Made by a program: the position numbers and the translations under genes. Under the pieces are notes generated by a model. That model was given only the letters and a program-made list of their open reading frames with translations, had not been told where the DNA came from and made no database searches. A stretch of DNA of 64,000 nucleotides from UBA6183 sp943372215 (lineage in GTDB: Bacteria > Bacteroidota > Bacteroidia > UKL13-3): positions 62,001-126,000 of the forward strand of contig CALRXU020000008.1 in the NCBI GenBank assembly GCA_943372215.1, read 5' to 3'. Below are positions 35,170-44,393 of the stretch, in pieces; position 1 is the first letter of the stretch; every line of letters starts with the position of its first letter.

Positions 35170-37098
35170 ATGAATAATAACATGATACAAGACACCTTAT
35201 TGATAACACCTGCATTATTGGTGCCTTTGTTACCTTTAATTGGTTTTCTCATCAATGGTTTATTGGGTAAGTTTTTACCTAAATCCATTACAGGATGGAT
35301 AGCCACCATTGCAGTGTTGATTTCTTTCATCTGCTCTGCCTACCTGTTTAATGGCCTGCAAGCCGACCAAAAATTAAACATTGACCTGTTTAACTGGATT
35401 GCCTTTGGCAACTTCCAAATCAGCTTCGGCTTTTTAATTGACCCGTTAACCATAACCATGTTACTGGTAATAACAGGCATTGGTTTTTTAATACACCTTT
35501 ACAGCATCGGTTATATGCACGATGATGAAGGCTTCACCAGATTCTTCACTTACCTAAATCTGTTCATCTTTTTCATGCTATTGCTTGTAATGGGCAGTAA
35601 CTATTTGGTAATGTTTATCGGATGGGAAGGTGTAGGATTATGTTCTTACTTATTAATTGGTTTTTGGTTTAAAAACAATGCCTACAATAATGCTGCTAAA
35701 AAAGCTTTCGTAATGAACCGCATTGGTGACTTGGGCTTTTTATTGGGCATGTTTTTTATGCTGTTTTATTTTGGCAGTTTAGATTACGGAACAGTAGCCA
35801 CCCAAGCCCAAACCTTAACACCAAACAGCACCATTTTAATTGCAATTACCATGCTGCTTTTTGTGGGAGCCATGGGTAAATCAGCCCAATTGCCTCTTTA
35901 CACTTGGTTGCCTGATGCCATGGCCGGGCCAACACCAGTATCTGCTTTGATACATGCTGCAACCATGGTTACTGCTGGTATTTACATGGTGGTACGCAGC
36001 AACGTGTTATTTTCACTTGCTCCTTCTACCCTTACTTTCATTCTTATCATTGGAGTAGCAACCTCAGTATTTGCTGCCATAATTGGCTTATTACAAAACG
36101 ACATCAAAAAAGTACTGGCCTACTCTACGGTTTCACAACTGGGTTTAATGTTTGCCGCTTTAGGCTTAGGAGCATTTAGCAGCGGCATGTTTCATGTAGT
36201 AACCCACGCGTTTTTTAAGGCATTGTTATTTCTAGGTTCAGGCAGTGTAATCCACGCATTACATGGTGAGCAAGATATTCGCAAAATGGGTGGACTGGGC
36301 AAATACATTAAAGTAACCTCCATCACCTTCTTTATTGGTTCACTTGCCATTTCAGGAATATTTCCATTTGCTGGCTTCTTTAGTAAAGACGAAATTCTTG
36401 CAAAAGCCTTTGAACACAACACAACCATTTGGGCAATACTTTCCATCAGTTCTTTAATCACCGCATTTTACATGTTCAGGTTGGTTTACCTAACTTTTAG
36501 CAGAGATTTTAGGGGAACAGACGAAGTAAAAAAACATATTCATGAAAGTCCGCTTGTAATGACCATTCCTCTTGTTGTATTGGCCATCTTATCTGTAATA
36601 GGTGGTTTTATGGGGTTGCCTGCCGTTTTCAGCAAAACGCATTTGTTTGACACTTACCTATCCAGTGTAATTGCTCCTTCCAAACAATTTTTGGCAGAAA
36701 GCCATCACCTTTCTCATGCCACTGAATGGATGTTAATGGGGATTGCGTTTAGTGGGGCTGTTGTGATGATTTTATGGGCACGTCATAAATATCTCACCCA
36801 AAAACAATTACCCGCTAACGATAGTAATCTAACTGGTTTAGACAAAATCATCAGCAATAAATTTTATGTGGACGAAATTTACGACACCATTATCGTAAAA
36901 CCCATTACCGTATTGAGTGATGTGTTTTTGGTGTTGGTTGATAAACTCATTATTGATTTAGCCGTAAATGCCACCGCTTGGATTGTTGCTACCACTGGTA
37001 AAACCATGAAGTTAATTCAAACTGGTAATACTGGATTTTATGTTTTTGCCATGGTAATTGGCATGATGGTATTATTTGTAATTCGCTTGTTTATATAA
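35170..37098 (+). CDS. nuoL: NADH-quinone oxidoreductase subunit L
   Basis: The 642-residue antiporter-like subunit has about 16 helices. GWEGVGLCSYLLIGFW, AKKAFVMNRIGDLGFLLG, WLPDAMAGPTPVSALIHAATMVTAG and the later KALLFLGSGSVIH are family signatures with the conserved Glu and Lys of the proton half-channels. The C-terminal 100 residues are the lateral helix region. The stop overlaps the nuoM start by one base. Confidence 0.97.
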   Translation: MNNNMIQDTLLITPALLVPLLPLIGFLINGLLGKFLPKSITGWIATIAVLISFICSAYLFNGLQADQKLNIDLFNWIAFGNFQISFGFLIDPLTITMLLVITGIGFLIHLYSIGYMHDDEGFTRFFTYLNLFIFFMLLLVMGSNYLVMFIGWEGVGLCSYLLIGFWFKNNAYNNAAKKAFVMNRIGDLGFLLGMFFMLFYFGSLDYGTVATQAQTLTPNSTILIAITMLLFVGAMGKSAQLPLYTWLPDAMAGPTPVSALIHAATMVTAGIYMVVRSNVLFSLAPSTLTFILIIGVATSVFAAIIGLLQNDIKKVLAYSTVSQLGLMFAALGLGAFSSGMFHVVTHAFFKALLFLGSGSVIHALHGEQDIRKMGGLGKYIKVTSITFFIGSLAISGIFPFAGFFSKDEILAKAFEHNTTIWAILSISSLITAFYMFRLVYLTFSRDFRGTDEVKKHIHESPLVMTIPLVVLAILSVIGGFMGLPAVFSKTHLFDTYLSSVIAPSKQFLAESHHLSHATEWMLMGIAFSGAVVMILWARHKYLTQKQLPANDSNLTGLDKIISNKFYVDEIYDTIIVKPITVLSDVFLVLVDKLIIDLAVNATAWIVATTGKTMKLIQTGNTGFYVFAMVIGMMVLFVIRLFI

Positions 37099-38546
37099 TG
37101 ATGACACTACTTATACTCCTGTTTCCTTTAATTGGCTCGTTAGCGGTAATACTTAGCGGAAATAAACTTGCTGCGCGTGTTGCTTTGTTGTTCACCATTT
37201 TACAACTCGCCATAACAGCCTATGTTTTTATACTATTTAAACAACAAGGTCCATCAGCTTTTGTGGTGTTTTATGATTGGATTAGCAGTCCCAAAATCAG
37301 CTTTAACTTAGGTATTGATGGCTTGAGCCTGGTAATGATAACATTAACCAACTTTTTATTGCCGCTTATTGTGCTTAGTGCATTTAACCGCACCTATGAA
37401 AATGCCAAAACCTATTTCTCCCTAATGCTATTGATGCAATTTGCATTAATTGGGGTATTTATGGCAAATGATGGGTTGTTGTATTACATTTTCTGGGAAT
37501 TGGCATTGATTCCTATTTATTTTATTGCCTTAGGCTGGGGAGGTAAAAACCGAATTCCAGTTACCCTAAAGTTTTTTATTTACACCTTAGGTGGAAGTTT
37601 GTTGATGTTGTTTGGGTTTATCATGTTGTATTACTACAACCCAAATGCCAGTTTCAACATCACAGATTTGTACAACATGAGCGTATGCAGTTGTAACCAA
37701 AGCTGGTTATTCTGGTTGTTCTTTGTGGCTTTTGCAATAAAAATTCCCATCATTCCTTTTCATACTTGGCAAGCGGATACTTACAGCGAAGCACCAACAC
37801 AAGGAACTATGCTATTGAGTGGTATTATGCTAAAAATGGGAACATACAGCTTAATCCGTTGGTTGTTACCTATACTTCCAGCAGGTGTGGCTGAATGGGG
37901 ACCATTGGCGATAACCCTTTGCGTAATTGGAATTGTATATGCTTCAGTTATTGCCATTATGCAGGGCGACCTTAAAAAACTGTTTGCCTATTCATCAGTT
38001 GCGCACGTTGGCTTAATTGCTGCGGGCATATTTGCATTAAACATAGAAGGATTACAAGGCAGCGTGGCACAAATGTTTGCGCATGGCATCAATGTAGTAG
38101 GCTTGTTCTTTTGCGCTGACATTATTATTAACCGCACGGGAACTGCCAATATCAGCAACCTTGGTGGCATACGAAATGTGGCACCACGTTTTAACACCTT
38201 GTTTATGATTGTTGTACTAGGTAGTGTCGCCTTGCCATTAACCAATGGTTTTATCGGTGAATTTTTACTGCTGTTTGGCGTTTACAAGTACAATACCTGG
38301 TTAGCGGCATTTGCAGGATTAACCATTATTTTGGGAGCGGTATATATGCTTCGTATGTTTCAAAATACCATGTTGGGTAATACCAACGAACACACTGAAA
38401 AATTCGTTGACCTAAAATGGAATGAAACGTTGGTACTGGGCATCATTGCTGTGGCTATTTTTGTCATGGGTATTTATCCTAAACCCATCTTTGATGTTGC
38501 TCAACCCTCATTAGAAATTATTTTAAACAAAGCCTTAGCTAAATAA
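37098..38546 (+). CDS. nuoM: NADH-quinone oxidoreductase subunit M
   Basis: The 482-residue antiporter-like subunit has about 14 helices. FWELALIPIYFIALGWG with the conserved Glu, PFHTWQADTYSEAPTQGTMLLSGIMLKMGTYSLIRW and KKLFAYSSVAHVGL are diagnostic. It pumps protons next to NuoL and NuoN. Confidence 0.97.
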   Translation: MMTLLILLFPLIGSLAVILSGNKLAARVALLFTILQLAITAYVFILFKQQGPSAFVVFYDWISSPKISFNLGIDGLSLVMITLTNFLLPLIVLSAFNRTYENAKTYFSLMLLMQFALIGVFMANDGLLYYIFWELALIPIYFIALGWGGKNRIPVTLKFFIYTLGGSLLMLFGFIMLYYYNPNASFNITDLYNMSVCSCNQSWLFWLFFVAFAIKIPIIPFHTWQADTYSEAPTQGTMLLSGIMLKMGTYSLIRWLLPILPAGVAEWGPLAITLCVIGIVYASVIAIMQGDLKKLFAYSSVAHVGLIAAGIFALNIEGLQGSVAQMFAHGINVVGLFFCADIIINRTGTANISNLGGIRNVAPRFNTLFMIVVLGSVALPLTNGFIGEFLLLFGVYKYNTWLAAFAGLTIILGAVYMLRMFQNTMLGNTNEHTEKFVDLKWNETLVLGIIAVAIFVMGIYPKPIFDVAQPSLEIILNKALAK

Positions 38547-38557
38547 CCTTACGTAAC

Positions 38558-39949
38558 ATGACTACTTTACTTTATACCACTTGCTTAGGTTTATTTTGTA
38601 TGTTGGCAGAGGTACTAAACCTGCGTAAACTGCTTATACCTGCTGTTGTTTTGGGATTGGCTGCCATTTTTGCCATTAACTTACAACTCTGGAATGTAAA
38701 TGTTCCTTTAACACTAGGCCCTGTTTCTATAGAACACATGGTGCGCATGGATAATTTTGCCATTGCCTTTAGTGGTTTGGCCATATTCATCTCTTTACTT
38801 ATTTTTATCCTCTCAGCCAATTACTACGAAAATGAGCCAAACCAACTGAGTGATTACCTCTCTATTTTGGTGTTTGTATTGTGCGGAGCCTTAGTGATGT
38901 TTAGTTATGCCAACATGGCCATGTTGTTTTTAGGCATTGAAATCCTTTCTATCTCCTTATACATTATGGCTGGGAGTAGGCGATTTGATACCAGAAGCAA
39001 TGAAGCTGGTTTCAAATACTTCCTCATGGGTTCTTTTGCATCGGGCATTTTGCTATTTGGCATTGCATTGGTTTATGGCGCAAGCGGAAGCTTTGAGTTA
39101 AGCAAGATAGCAGCTTATGTAGCCGCTGGTAATGTTAGCCCCATGTTTTATACTGGTATGACCATGATGTTGTTTGCCATGCTCTTTAAAGTATCTGCTG
39201 TACCATTTCACTTTTGGAGTCCTGATGTATATGAAGGTTCTCCAGCATTAATTACAGCCTTAATGAGTACATTAGTGAAAGTAGCCGCTTTTGCAGCATT
39301 GTACCGTTTATTCAATAACTGCTTTATAGGAAGCATGCACGATGTTGAACCAATTTTGTTGGTGGTTACCGCTGCAACTATTATTGTGGGTAATGCCATT
39401 GCTTTAAGCCAGCAAAATGTGAAACGCATATTGGCCTATTCGGGAATTGCGCATGCAGGTTATATGCTCATGGGTATCTTAAGCCTTCAAACCAAAACTG
39501 ATTCAGCCATTTTCTTCTATGCTACGGCTTATTCATTGGCGACTATTGGCTTTTTTGCATTAGCCATTATGACCTTTAAAAGCGGTCATAGTGAAAATGT
39601 TGATGCCTTTAATGGTTTAGGAAAGAAAAATCCTTTGGCGGCAGCTTGCATCAGCATCTGTTTATTATCCTTAGCTGGTATTCCACCATTTGCAGGATTC
39701 CTTGGTAAATATTACATCTTTAGCGAAACCATTAAAAACGGATATATCACCATTACCTTAATTGCAGTGATTAACTCCATTATTGCCGTTTACTATTACT
39801 TTAAGGTAATTATAGCCATGTATGCACAACCAGCCAATGATAAGCCGCTGGTAATTCACCCCACTTATTGGTTAGTGGCTATTGTTTGCGTTTTGCTTAC
39901 CATTACCCTTGGTTTAATGCCTGACCAGTTGATGCAATTGCTCAAATAA
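38558..39949 (+). CDS. nuoN: NADH-quinone oxidoreductase subunit N
   Basis: The 463-residue antiporter-like subunit has about 14 helices. The conserved glutamate lies in LGIEILSISLYIMAG, followed by RSNEAGFKYFLMGSFASG, PFHFWSPDVYEGSPALITALMST and QNVKRILAYSGIAHAGYMLMG. It is the last gene of the nuo operon, which ends at a terminator 45 bases on. Confidence 0.97.
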   Translation: MTTLLYTTCLGLFCMLAEVLNLRKLLIPAVVLGLAAIFAINLQLWNVNVPLTLGPVSIEHMVRMDNFAIAFSGLAIFISLLIFILSANYYENEPNQLSDYLSILVFVLCGALVMFSYANMAMLFLGIEILSISLYIMAGSRRFDTRSNEAGFKYFLMGSFASGILLFGIALVYGASGSFELSKIAAYVAAGNVSPMFYTGMTMMLFAMLFKVSAVPFHFWSPDVYEGSPALITALMSTLVKVAAFAALYRLFNNCFIGSMHDVEPILLVVTAATIIVGNAIALSQQNVKRILAYSGIAHAGYMLMGILSLQTKTDSAIFFYATAYSLATIGFFALAIMTFKSGHSENVDAFNGLGKKNPLAAACISICLLSLAGIPPFAGFLGKYYIFSETIKNGYITITLIAVINSIIAVYYYFKVIIAMYAQPANDKPLVIHPTYWLVAIVCVLLTITLGLMPDQLMQLLK

Positions 39950-39993
39950 GGACTGTCAAACAATTTACTTGTATAAAAGTTACTTATACCATG

Positions 39994-40027
39994 GTAAAGC
40001 CGCTTCAATAAATGGGGCGGCTTTTTA
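39994..40027 (+). terminator. terminator of the nuo operon
   Basis: AAAGCCGC pairs with GCGGCTTT around a 13-base loop, followed by a T run. It lies just after nuoN. Confidence 0.85.
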
Positions 40028-40208
40028 CTTAAAAACGGCTGTTGTTGCGCTTTGTCAGTTTTTTTTTACGTTTCATCCATATTATTTTATAGTTAAATCC
40101 CGTTAAGCCTTTGAAAATTAAAGCAAACACTTACCTTCGATTTTTAAACAAATACTTTCAAATATCAATTTTATTAGCTTTTTTGCACCTATTAAAATTT
40201 TGTACCAA

Positions 40209-41033
40209 ATGAACAAAGTTCAAACCCAAAAAAACGAAAGCAAATTCAGCGCAATGTTCGCATCTTTTGCCATTCCAGTATTGTTAGTTGTAGCAATCCT
40301 TATTTACATTTTTGTATTAGGTAATCCAGCCAATTTTGAGGACGGAGACCCAACCAAACACCCAGTTGCCGAAGGCATCAACCACACCTTAGGGCTAATT
40401 TACAAAGGCGGTATCATCGTACCTTTGTTATTATCATTGGTGTTAATGAGCATCACCTTCTCTATCGAGCGTTTTTTAACCATCGGTAAAGCTTCAGGAA
40501 AAGGTTCAGCAGAAGCTTTTGTGCGTAAAGTACAAGCCAACTTAGCTGGCGGAAATATTGATGCCGCTATTGCTGAGTGCGATAAACAACAAGGCTCTGT
40601 AGCCAATGTGGTAAAATCGGCTCTGCACAAGTACAAAGAAATGCACAACAATACCGAAATGGACAAAGACCAAAAGATATTGGCTATCCAAAAAGAATTG
40701 GAAGAATCAATCTCTTTGGAGTTACCAATGTTAGAGAAAAACTTGGTAATTATTGCAACCATGGCTTCGGTATCAACACTCGTAGCACTATTAGGAACGG
40801 TAATCGGTATGATCAAGGCGTTCTCGGCTCTTGCTACTGCTGGTTCACCTGACTCTACTGCACTTGCAAATGGTATCTCTGAGGCACTTATCAATACTGC
40901 ATTAGGTATCGGTAACTCAGCAATCGCCATCATCATGTATAACGTGTTTACTACTAAAATAGATAAAATCACTTATACCATTGACGAAGCAGGTTTTAGC
41001 ATCACACAAACTTTCGCTGCTGCACACAAATAG
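40209..41033 (+). CDS. exbB: MotA/TolQ/ExbB proton-channel protein
   Basis: The 274-residue inner-membrane protein starts at the ATG at 40209; an in-frame TTG at 40200 is less likely. It has an N-terminal helix (about 12-36), a second (about 70-92), and the ExbB pair of helices in the C-terminal third (LVIIATMASVSTLVALLGTVIGMIKAFSAL and GISEALINTALGIGNSAIAIIMY). With ExbD it converts proton-motive force to mechanical work for TonB. It is the first gene of an exbB-exbD-exbD-tonB block that could energise SusC-type receptors. Confidence 0.94.
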   Translation: MNKVQTQKNESKFSAMFASFAIPVLLVVAILIYIFVLGNPANFEDGDPTKHPVAEGINHTLGLIYKGGIIVPLLLSLVLMSITFSIERFLTIGKASGKGSAEAFVRKVQANLAGGNIDAAIAECDKQQGSVANVVKSALHKYKEMHNNTEMDKDQKILAIQKELEESISLELPMLEKNLVIIATMASVSTLVALLGTVIGMIKAFSALATAGSPDSTALANGISEALINTALGIGNSAIAIIMYNVFTTKIDKITYTIDEAGFSITQTFAAAHK

Positions 41034-41112
41034 TAGATTGAGATTATTGGGAATAACACATGAGTTATTCTTATGTTCATGTATTTTTCAATCTAATATT
41101 AAGTAAAATAAA

Positions 41113-41712
41113 ATGGCTAAAGTAAAAGTACCTCGTAAGAGCACATCAGTTGACATGACGGCTATGACAGACGTAGCCTTCCTGTTGCTTACTTTCTTTA
41201 TGCTTGCAACAAAGTTTAAGCCTGACGAACCCGTAGTCGTTGATACCCCTTCATCTATCAGTGAAATAAAATTGCCTGAATCAGACATCATGCAATTAAC
41301 CATTGATAAAACAGGACGGGTGTTTTTCGGAGTAGACGGGCAACAAACTCGTGAGAAAATATTGCAAAGCATGGCAGCAAAATACCAAATGAAATTTTCT
41401 GCAGAAGAAATCAAAGAATTCTCCTTACAATCCACCGTTGGTGTACCAATGGCGCAAATGAGTTCATTTTTAAAAATGACCACAGAAGAGCGTGCCAAAG
41501 CAAACTTTGCTGGTATTCCTACTGACTCCTTAAATAATGAGTTGGGCGATTGGATTTGGCAAACCAGACTTGCAAACAACAATGTGCGCGTGGCAATAAA
41601 AGGCGATAGAGACGCCAATATGCCTACTGTAAAGCGCGTAATTGCTGTATTGCAGGAGAAAAATGTGAATCGTTTTAATTTCATTACCAGCATGGAAAAA
41701 GCTGGAGAATAA
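41113..41712 (+). CDS. exbD: ExbD/TolR-family protein, copy 1
   Basis: The 199-residue protein has a short cytoplasmic start, one transmembrane helix containing the protonatable Asp region (DMTAMTDVAFLLLTFFMLATKF, residues about 12-33), and a periplasmic domain. The periplasmic part holds an extra central stretch of about 60 residues compared with short ExbD proteins of 140 residues. It follows exbB after 79 bases and precedes a second, different exbD. Confidence 0.92.
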   Translation: MAKVKVPRKSTSVDMTAMTDVAFLLLTFFMLATKFKPDEPVVVDTPSSISEIKLPESDIMQLTIDKTGRVFFGVDGQQTREKILQSMAAKYQMKFSAEEIKEFSLQSTVGVPMAQMSSFLKMTTEERAKANFAGIPTDSLNNELGDWIWQTRLANNNVRVAIKGDRDANMPTVKRVIAVLQEKNVNRFNFITSMEKAGE

Positions 41713-41734
41713 CACAATTTAAACTTATAAACGC

Positions 41735-42367
41735 ATGGCAGAAATAGATGGCGGTGGCGGTGGTAAACACAAAGGCGGTAAAAAAAGGGGCAAAAAATTA
41801 TCAACTAGGGTAGATTTCACTCCCATGGTGGATTTGGGTTTCCTATTGATTACCTTCTTCATGTTAACAACCAGCATGAATAAGCCGCAAACCATGGAAA
41901 TTAACATGCCCGTTAAAGAAAAAGACAAGGTAGAAGACTCTAAAGTAAAAGCATCTCAGGCAATTACATTGCTTTTAGCTAAAGATGATAAAGTAGTTTA
42001 TTACTTTGTTGACGCAGTTACGGGTGACCCAGGAACTCCGCAAATTCAAAATTTTGGAGCAAAGGGTATCAGAGCTACCTTATTGGAAGAAAACAAAAAA
42101 CGCAACCCTAAATTAGACAGTATTCCTATTTACAAAGAGATGCTTAATAAAGGCACAATTAAAGAAGAGGAGTACAAAAAACATGTGTTCGACATTAAAT
42201 CTTATAAAGAAGCCCTAATTGTGGTAATCAAAGCGGCCGACAACTCAAGGTATAACAACTTGGTTGACATTTTGGATGAAATGTTGATATGTAATATTGG
42301 TAGGTACGCTGTGGTGGATATTACAGAACCTGAAATTGAGATGTTAAAAACTGTTAACCTGAATTAA
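41735..42367 (+). CDS. exbD: ExbD/TolR-family protein, copy 2
   Basis: The 210-residue protein begins with a Gly-rich then Lys-rich cytoplasmic tail (GGGGGKHKGGKKRGKK) and one transmembrane helix with the conserved Asp (FTPMVDLGFLLITFFMLTTSM). The periplasmic domain differs strongly from copy 1, so the two are not a recent duplication. Bacteroidota commonly have two ExbD proteins per complex. It lies 11 bases before tonB. Confidence 0.92.
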   Translation: MAEIDGGGGGKHKGGKKRGKKLSTRVDFTPMVDLGFLLITFFMLTTSMNKPQTMEINMPVKEKDKVEDSKVKASQAITLLLAKDDKVVYYFVDAVTGDPGTPQIQNFGAKGIRATLLEENKKRNPKLDSIPIYKEMLNKGTIKEEEYKKHVFDIKSYKEALIVVIKAADNSRYNNLVDILDEMLICNIGRYAVVDITEPEIEMLKTVNLN

Positions 42368-42378
42368 ATCGAACCAGT

Positions 42379-43188
42379 ATGGCAAAACTTTCAAAAATTA
42401 ATATTTTCGATACCGATTGGGTTGATTTGATTTTTAAAGGCAGAAATCAATCTTATGGCGCTTATGTATTGCGCAAAAAAAGCAGTGAAAACACCAACAA
42501 AGGCATCTTCTTTGCTATCGTATTTTTTACTACAGTTATTTCTACTCCAATGATTATTGACCTCATTAAAGGGTTAGTACCTAAAGCTGCGGAAGATGTA
42601 AAAGTAACTGAAGTAAACACCTTAGAGGAACCACCTCCGGTTGATAAAGACCAACCACCTCCCCCTCCGGCTGAGCCTCCTCCACCGTTAAAATCAACAG
42701 TGAAGTTTACGCCACCAGAAATTAAACCTGATGAGGAAGTGCCAGATGAACCACCTCCAATTCAAGAAGAAATGAAGGATAAAGACGCTGGAACTGAAAC
42801 AGTAGAGGGTGATCCCAATGGAGTGGATGCAAGTCTAATACAACCTAGCGGTGATGGTATTGCAGGCGAAGCCGAACCAGAAATTGTTACTTTTGCCGAG
42901 CAAGGTGCAGAGTTCCCTGATGGAGATTTGTACGAGTGGTTGGGTAAAACCATTCAGTACCCTGACATGGCAAAACAAAGCGGTATTGAAGGCAAAGTAG
43001 TAGTGCAGTTTGTAATTGAACGTGATGGCCATATTACCGATGTAGAAGTAGTAAAAAAAGGTGGCTGGGGTTTTGATGAAGCTGCAATTGAAGTGGTGAA
43101 AAAAATGAAGCCATGGAAACCAGCCAAACAAAATGGTAAGCCTGTTCGTTTGCGTTACACCTTGCCCATCAAATTTACTTTAAGTTAA
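42379..43188 (+). CDS. tonB: TonB-family energy-transducing protein
   Basis: The 269-residue protein has an N-terminal cytoplasmic part (with FKGRNQSYGAYVLRK, usual in Bacteroidota TonB), one transmembrane helix (about 38-58), a proline-rich periplasmic spacer (PPPVDKDQPPPPPAEPPPP) and a C-terminal TonB domain (YPDMAKQSGIEGKVVVQFVIERDG to LRYTLPIKF). It carries energy from ExbBD to outer-membrane receptors such as SusC. Confidence 0.95.
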   Translation: MAKLSKINIFDTDWVDLIFKGRNQSYGAYVLRKKSSENTNKGIFFAIVFFTTVISTPMIIDLIKGLVPKAAEDVKVTEVNTLEEPPPVDKDQPPPPPAEPPPPLKSTVKFTPPEIKPDEEVPDEPPPIQEEMKDKDAGTETVEGDPNGVDASLIQPSGDGIAGEAEPEIVTFAEQGAEFPDGDLYEWLGKTIQYPDMAKQSGIEGKVVVQFVIERDGHITDVEVVKKGGWGFDEAAIEVVKKMKPWKPAKQNGKPVRLRYTLPIKFTLS

Positions 43189-43204
43189 CTAATCATATTT
43201 AAGC

Positions 43205-43435
43205 GTGAACCTCGAAGAAATAAGGGCTGAACGCGATAACAAAATAGCCAGATTACTAAGATATTTCGGTGTAATCATGGCTATTTTTTATTTCGTAATG
43301 GGGCTGGCATTTGTATTTTTGCCTTGGTTTGGTGATTTAACCACTACCATGAGATACAGCATAGCTGTTTTACTCATGCTTTATGGGTTATTTAGAACTT
43401 ACCGTATTGTACAACAATTCAGAAATCAACCATAA
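43205..43435 (+). CDS. small two-helix membrane protein (GTG start)
   Basis: The 76-residue protein starts at a GTG, with no closer ATG that keeps the first helix. A charged N-terminus (LEEIRAERDNKIARL) is followed by two hydrophobic helices (about 20-42 and 52-68). It is located 17 bases after tonB and 13 before the PstS-like gene on the same strand, so it is probably co-transcribed with the TonB block. No family is recognised. Confidence 0.7.
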   Translation: MNLEEIRAERDNKIARLLRYFGVIMAIFYFVMGLAFVFLPWFGDLTTTMRYSIAVLLMLYGLFRTYRIVQQFRNQP

Positions 43436-43447
43436 CGCTACCTGCGC

Positions 43448-44383
43448 ATGAAAGCAATCTTATTCCTATCTTTACTTTGTGTTGGATTTTCTTGTCAGCA
43501 AGGCATCAGTAAAAAACATAATGACACCTCCACTAGTGGAAAGATTACGATCAGTGCCGATGAGAGTCTAAAACCCATCATAGATGCCCAAAAAGATGTT
43601 TTTGAAGCATTATACCCAAATGCATCGCTCAATATTATTTACACCAATGAGTATGATGCTATTAATTTACTGGCAACCGACAGTGCCCGCATAGCCATTG
43701 TTACCAGAGAAATGCTACCCGATGAAAAAAGCAACTTTGATAAACGCAAAATAGTACCCCGCAATATTGTAATTGGCTATGATGCCATTGCCATTATTTT
43801 AAACCGCCAATGTAAGGATACCATATTTACATTAACGCAATTAACATCGTTGCTAAATGGCACTTACCAAACCTGGAAAGATGTTAACCCACGCAACGGC
43901 AATGAGCCACTACGAATAATATTTGATGATGCAAAAAGTGGTGCAGTGCGCTACTTAAAAGATTCGTTGCTTAATGGCAAACCACTAGCAAAACATTGTT
44001 ACGCGCTTAAAAGCAACCAATTGGTTATTGATGAAGTTGAGAAAAATAAAAATGCCATTGGCATCATTGGAGTTTCATGGATAAGTGATAGAGACGATAG
44101 CACCACCACCAGTTTCCTGAAAAGAATCAGGGTAGCCGATTTGGTGCCATTAGCCCCAGAAAAGGCCGAAGCCCCAACAATGAAGCCTTATCAGGCATAC
44201 ATTGCTTTAAAGCAATACCCCCTTTACAGAAAAATCTTTATTGTAAACCCTGAAGGCCGTTACGGATTAGGCACGGGGTTTGCTTCCTTTATTAATAGTG
44301 ATAAAGGACAACGCATTATTTTAAAAAGCGGATTAGTACCCGCCAATGTACCAGTAAGAATTATACAGTTAAACAACGATTAG
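43448..44383 (+). CDS. PstS-like phosphate-type substrate-binding lipoprotein
   Basis: The 311-residue protein has a lipobox near residue 16 (CVGFSC) followed by QQG. The fold of class II solute-binding proteins is suggested by GKITISADESLKPIIDAQ at the start and by RIAIVTREMLPDE, VIGYDAIAIILN, LTSLLNGTYQTWKDV, and GFASFINSDKGQRIILKSGLVP near the end, as in PstS proteins. No permease or ATPase genes are adjacent; instead tonB and a TPR gene flank it. A scavenging or signalling role is possible. Confidence 0.82.
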   Translation: MKAILFLSLLCVGFSCQQGISKKHNDTSTSGKITISADESLKPIIDAQKDVFEALYPNASLNIIYTNEYDAINLLATDSARIAIVTREMLPDEKSNFDKRKIVPRNIVIGYDAIAIILNRQCKDTIFTLTQLTSLLNGTYQTWKDVNPRNGNEPLRIIFDDAKSGAVRYLKDSLLNGKPLAKHCYALKSNQLVIDEVEKNKNAIGIIGVSWISDRDDSTTTSFLKRIRVADLVPLAPEKAEAPTMKPYQAYIALKQYPLYRKIFIVNPEGRYGLGTGFASFINSDKGQRIILKSGLVPANVPVRIIQLNND

Positions 44384-44393
44384 AAGAACGCAT

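Noticed and set aside
40400..40972. Open frame of 190 codons on the minus strand opposite exbB
   Set aside because: Antisense shadow of the conserved ExbB coding sequence; no independent evidence for a gene.
41088..41804. Open frame of 238 codons on the minus strand opposite the first exbD gene
   Set aside because: It is antisense to a clear ExbD gene with family motifs; its translation is rich in Cys, Phe and Ser without any domain.
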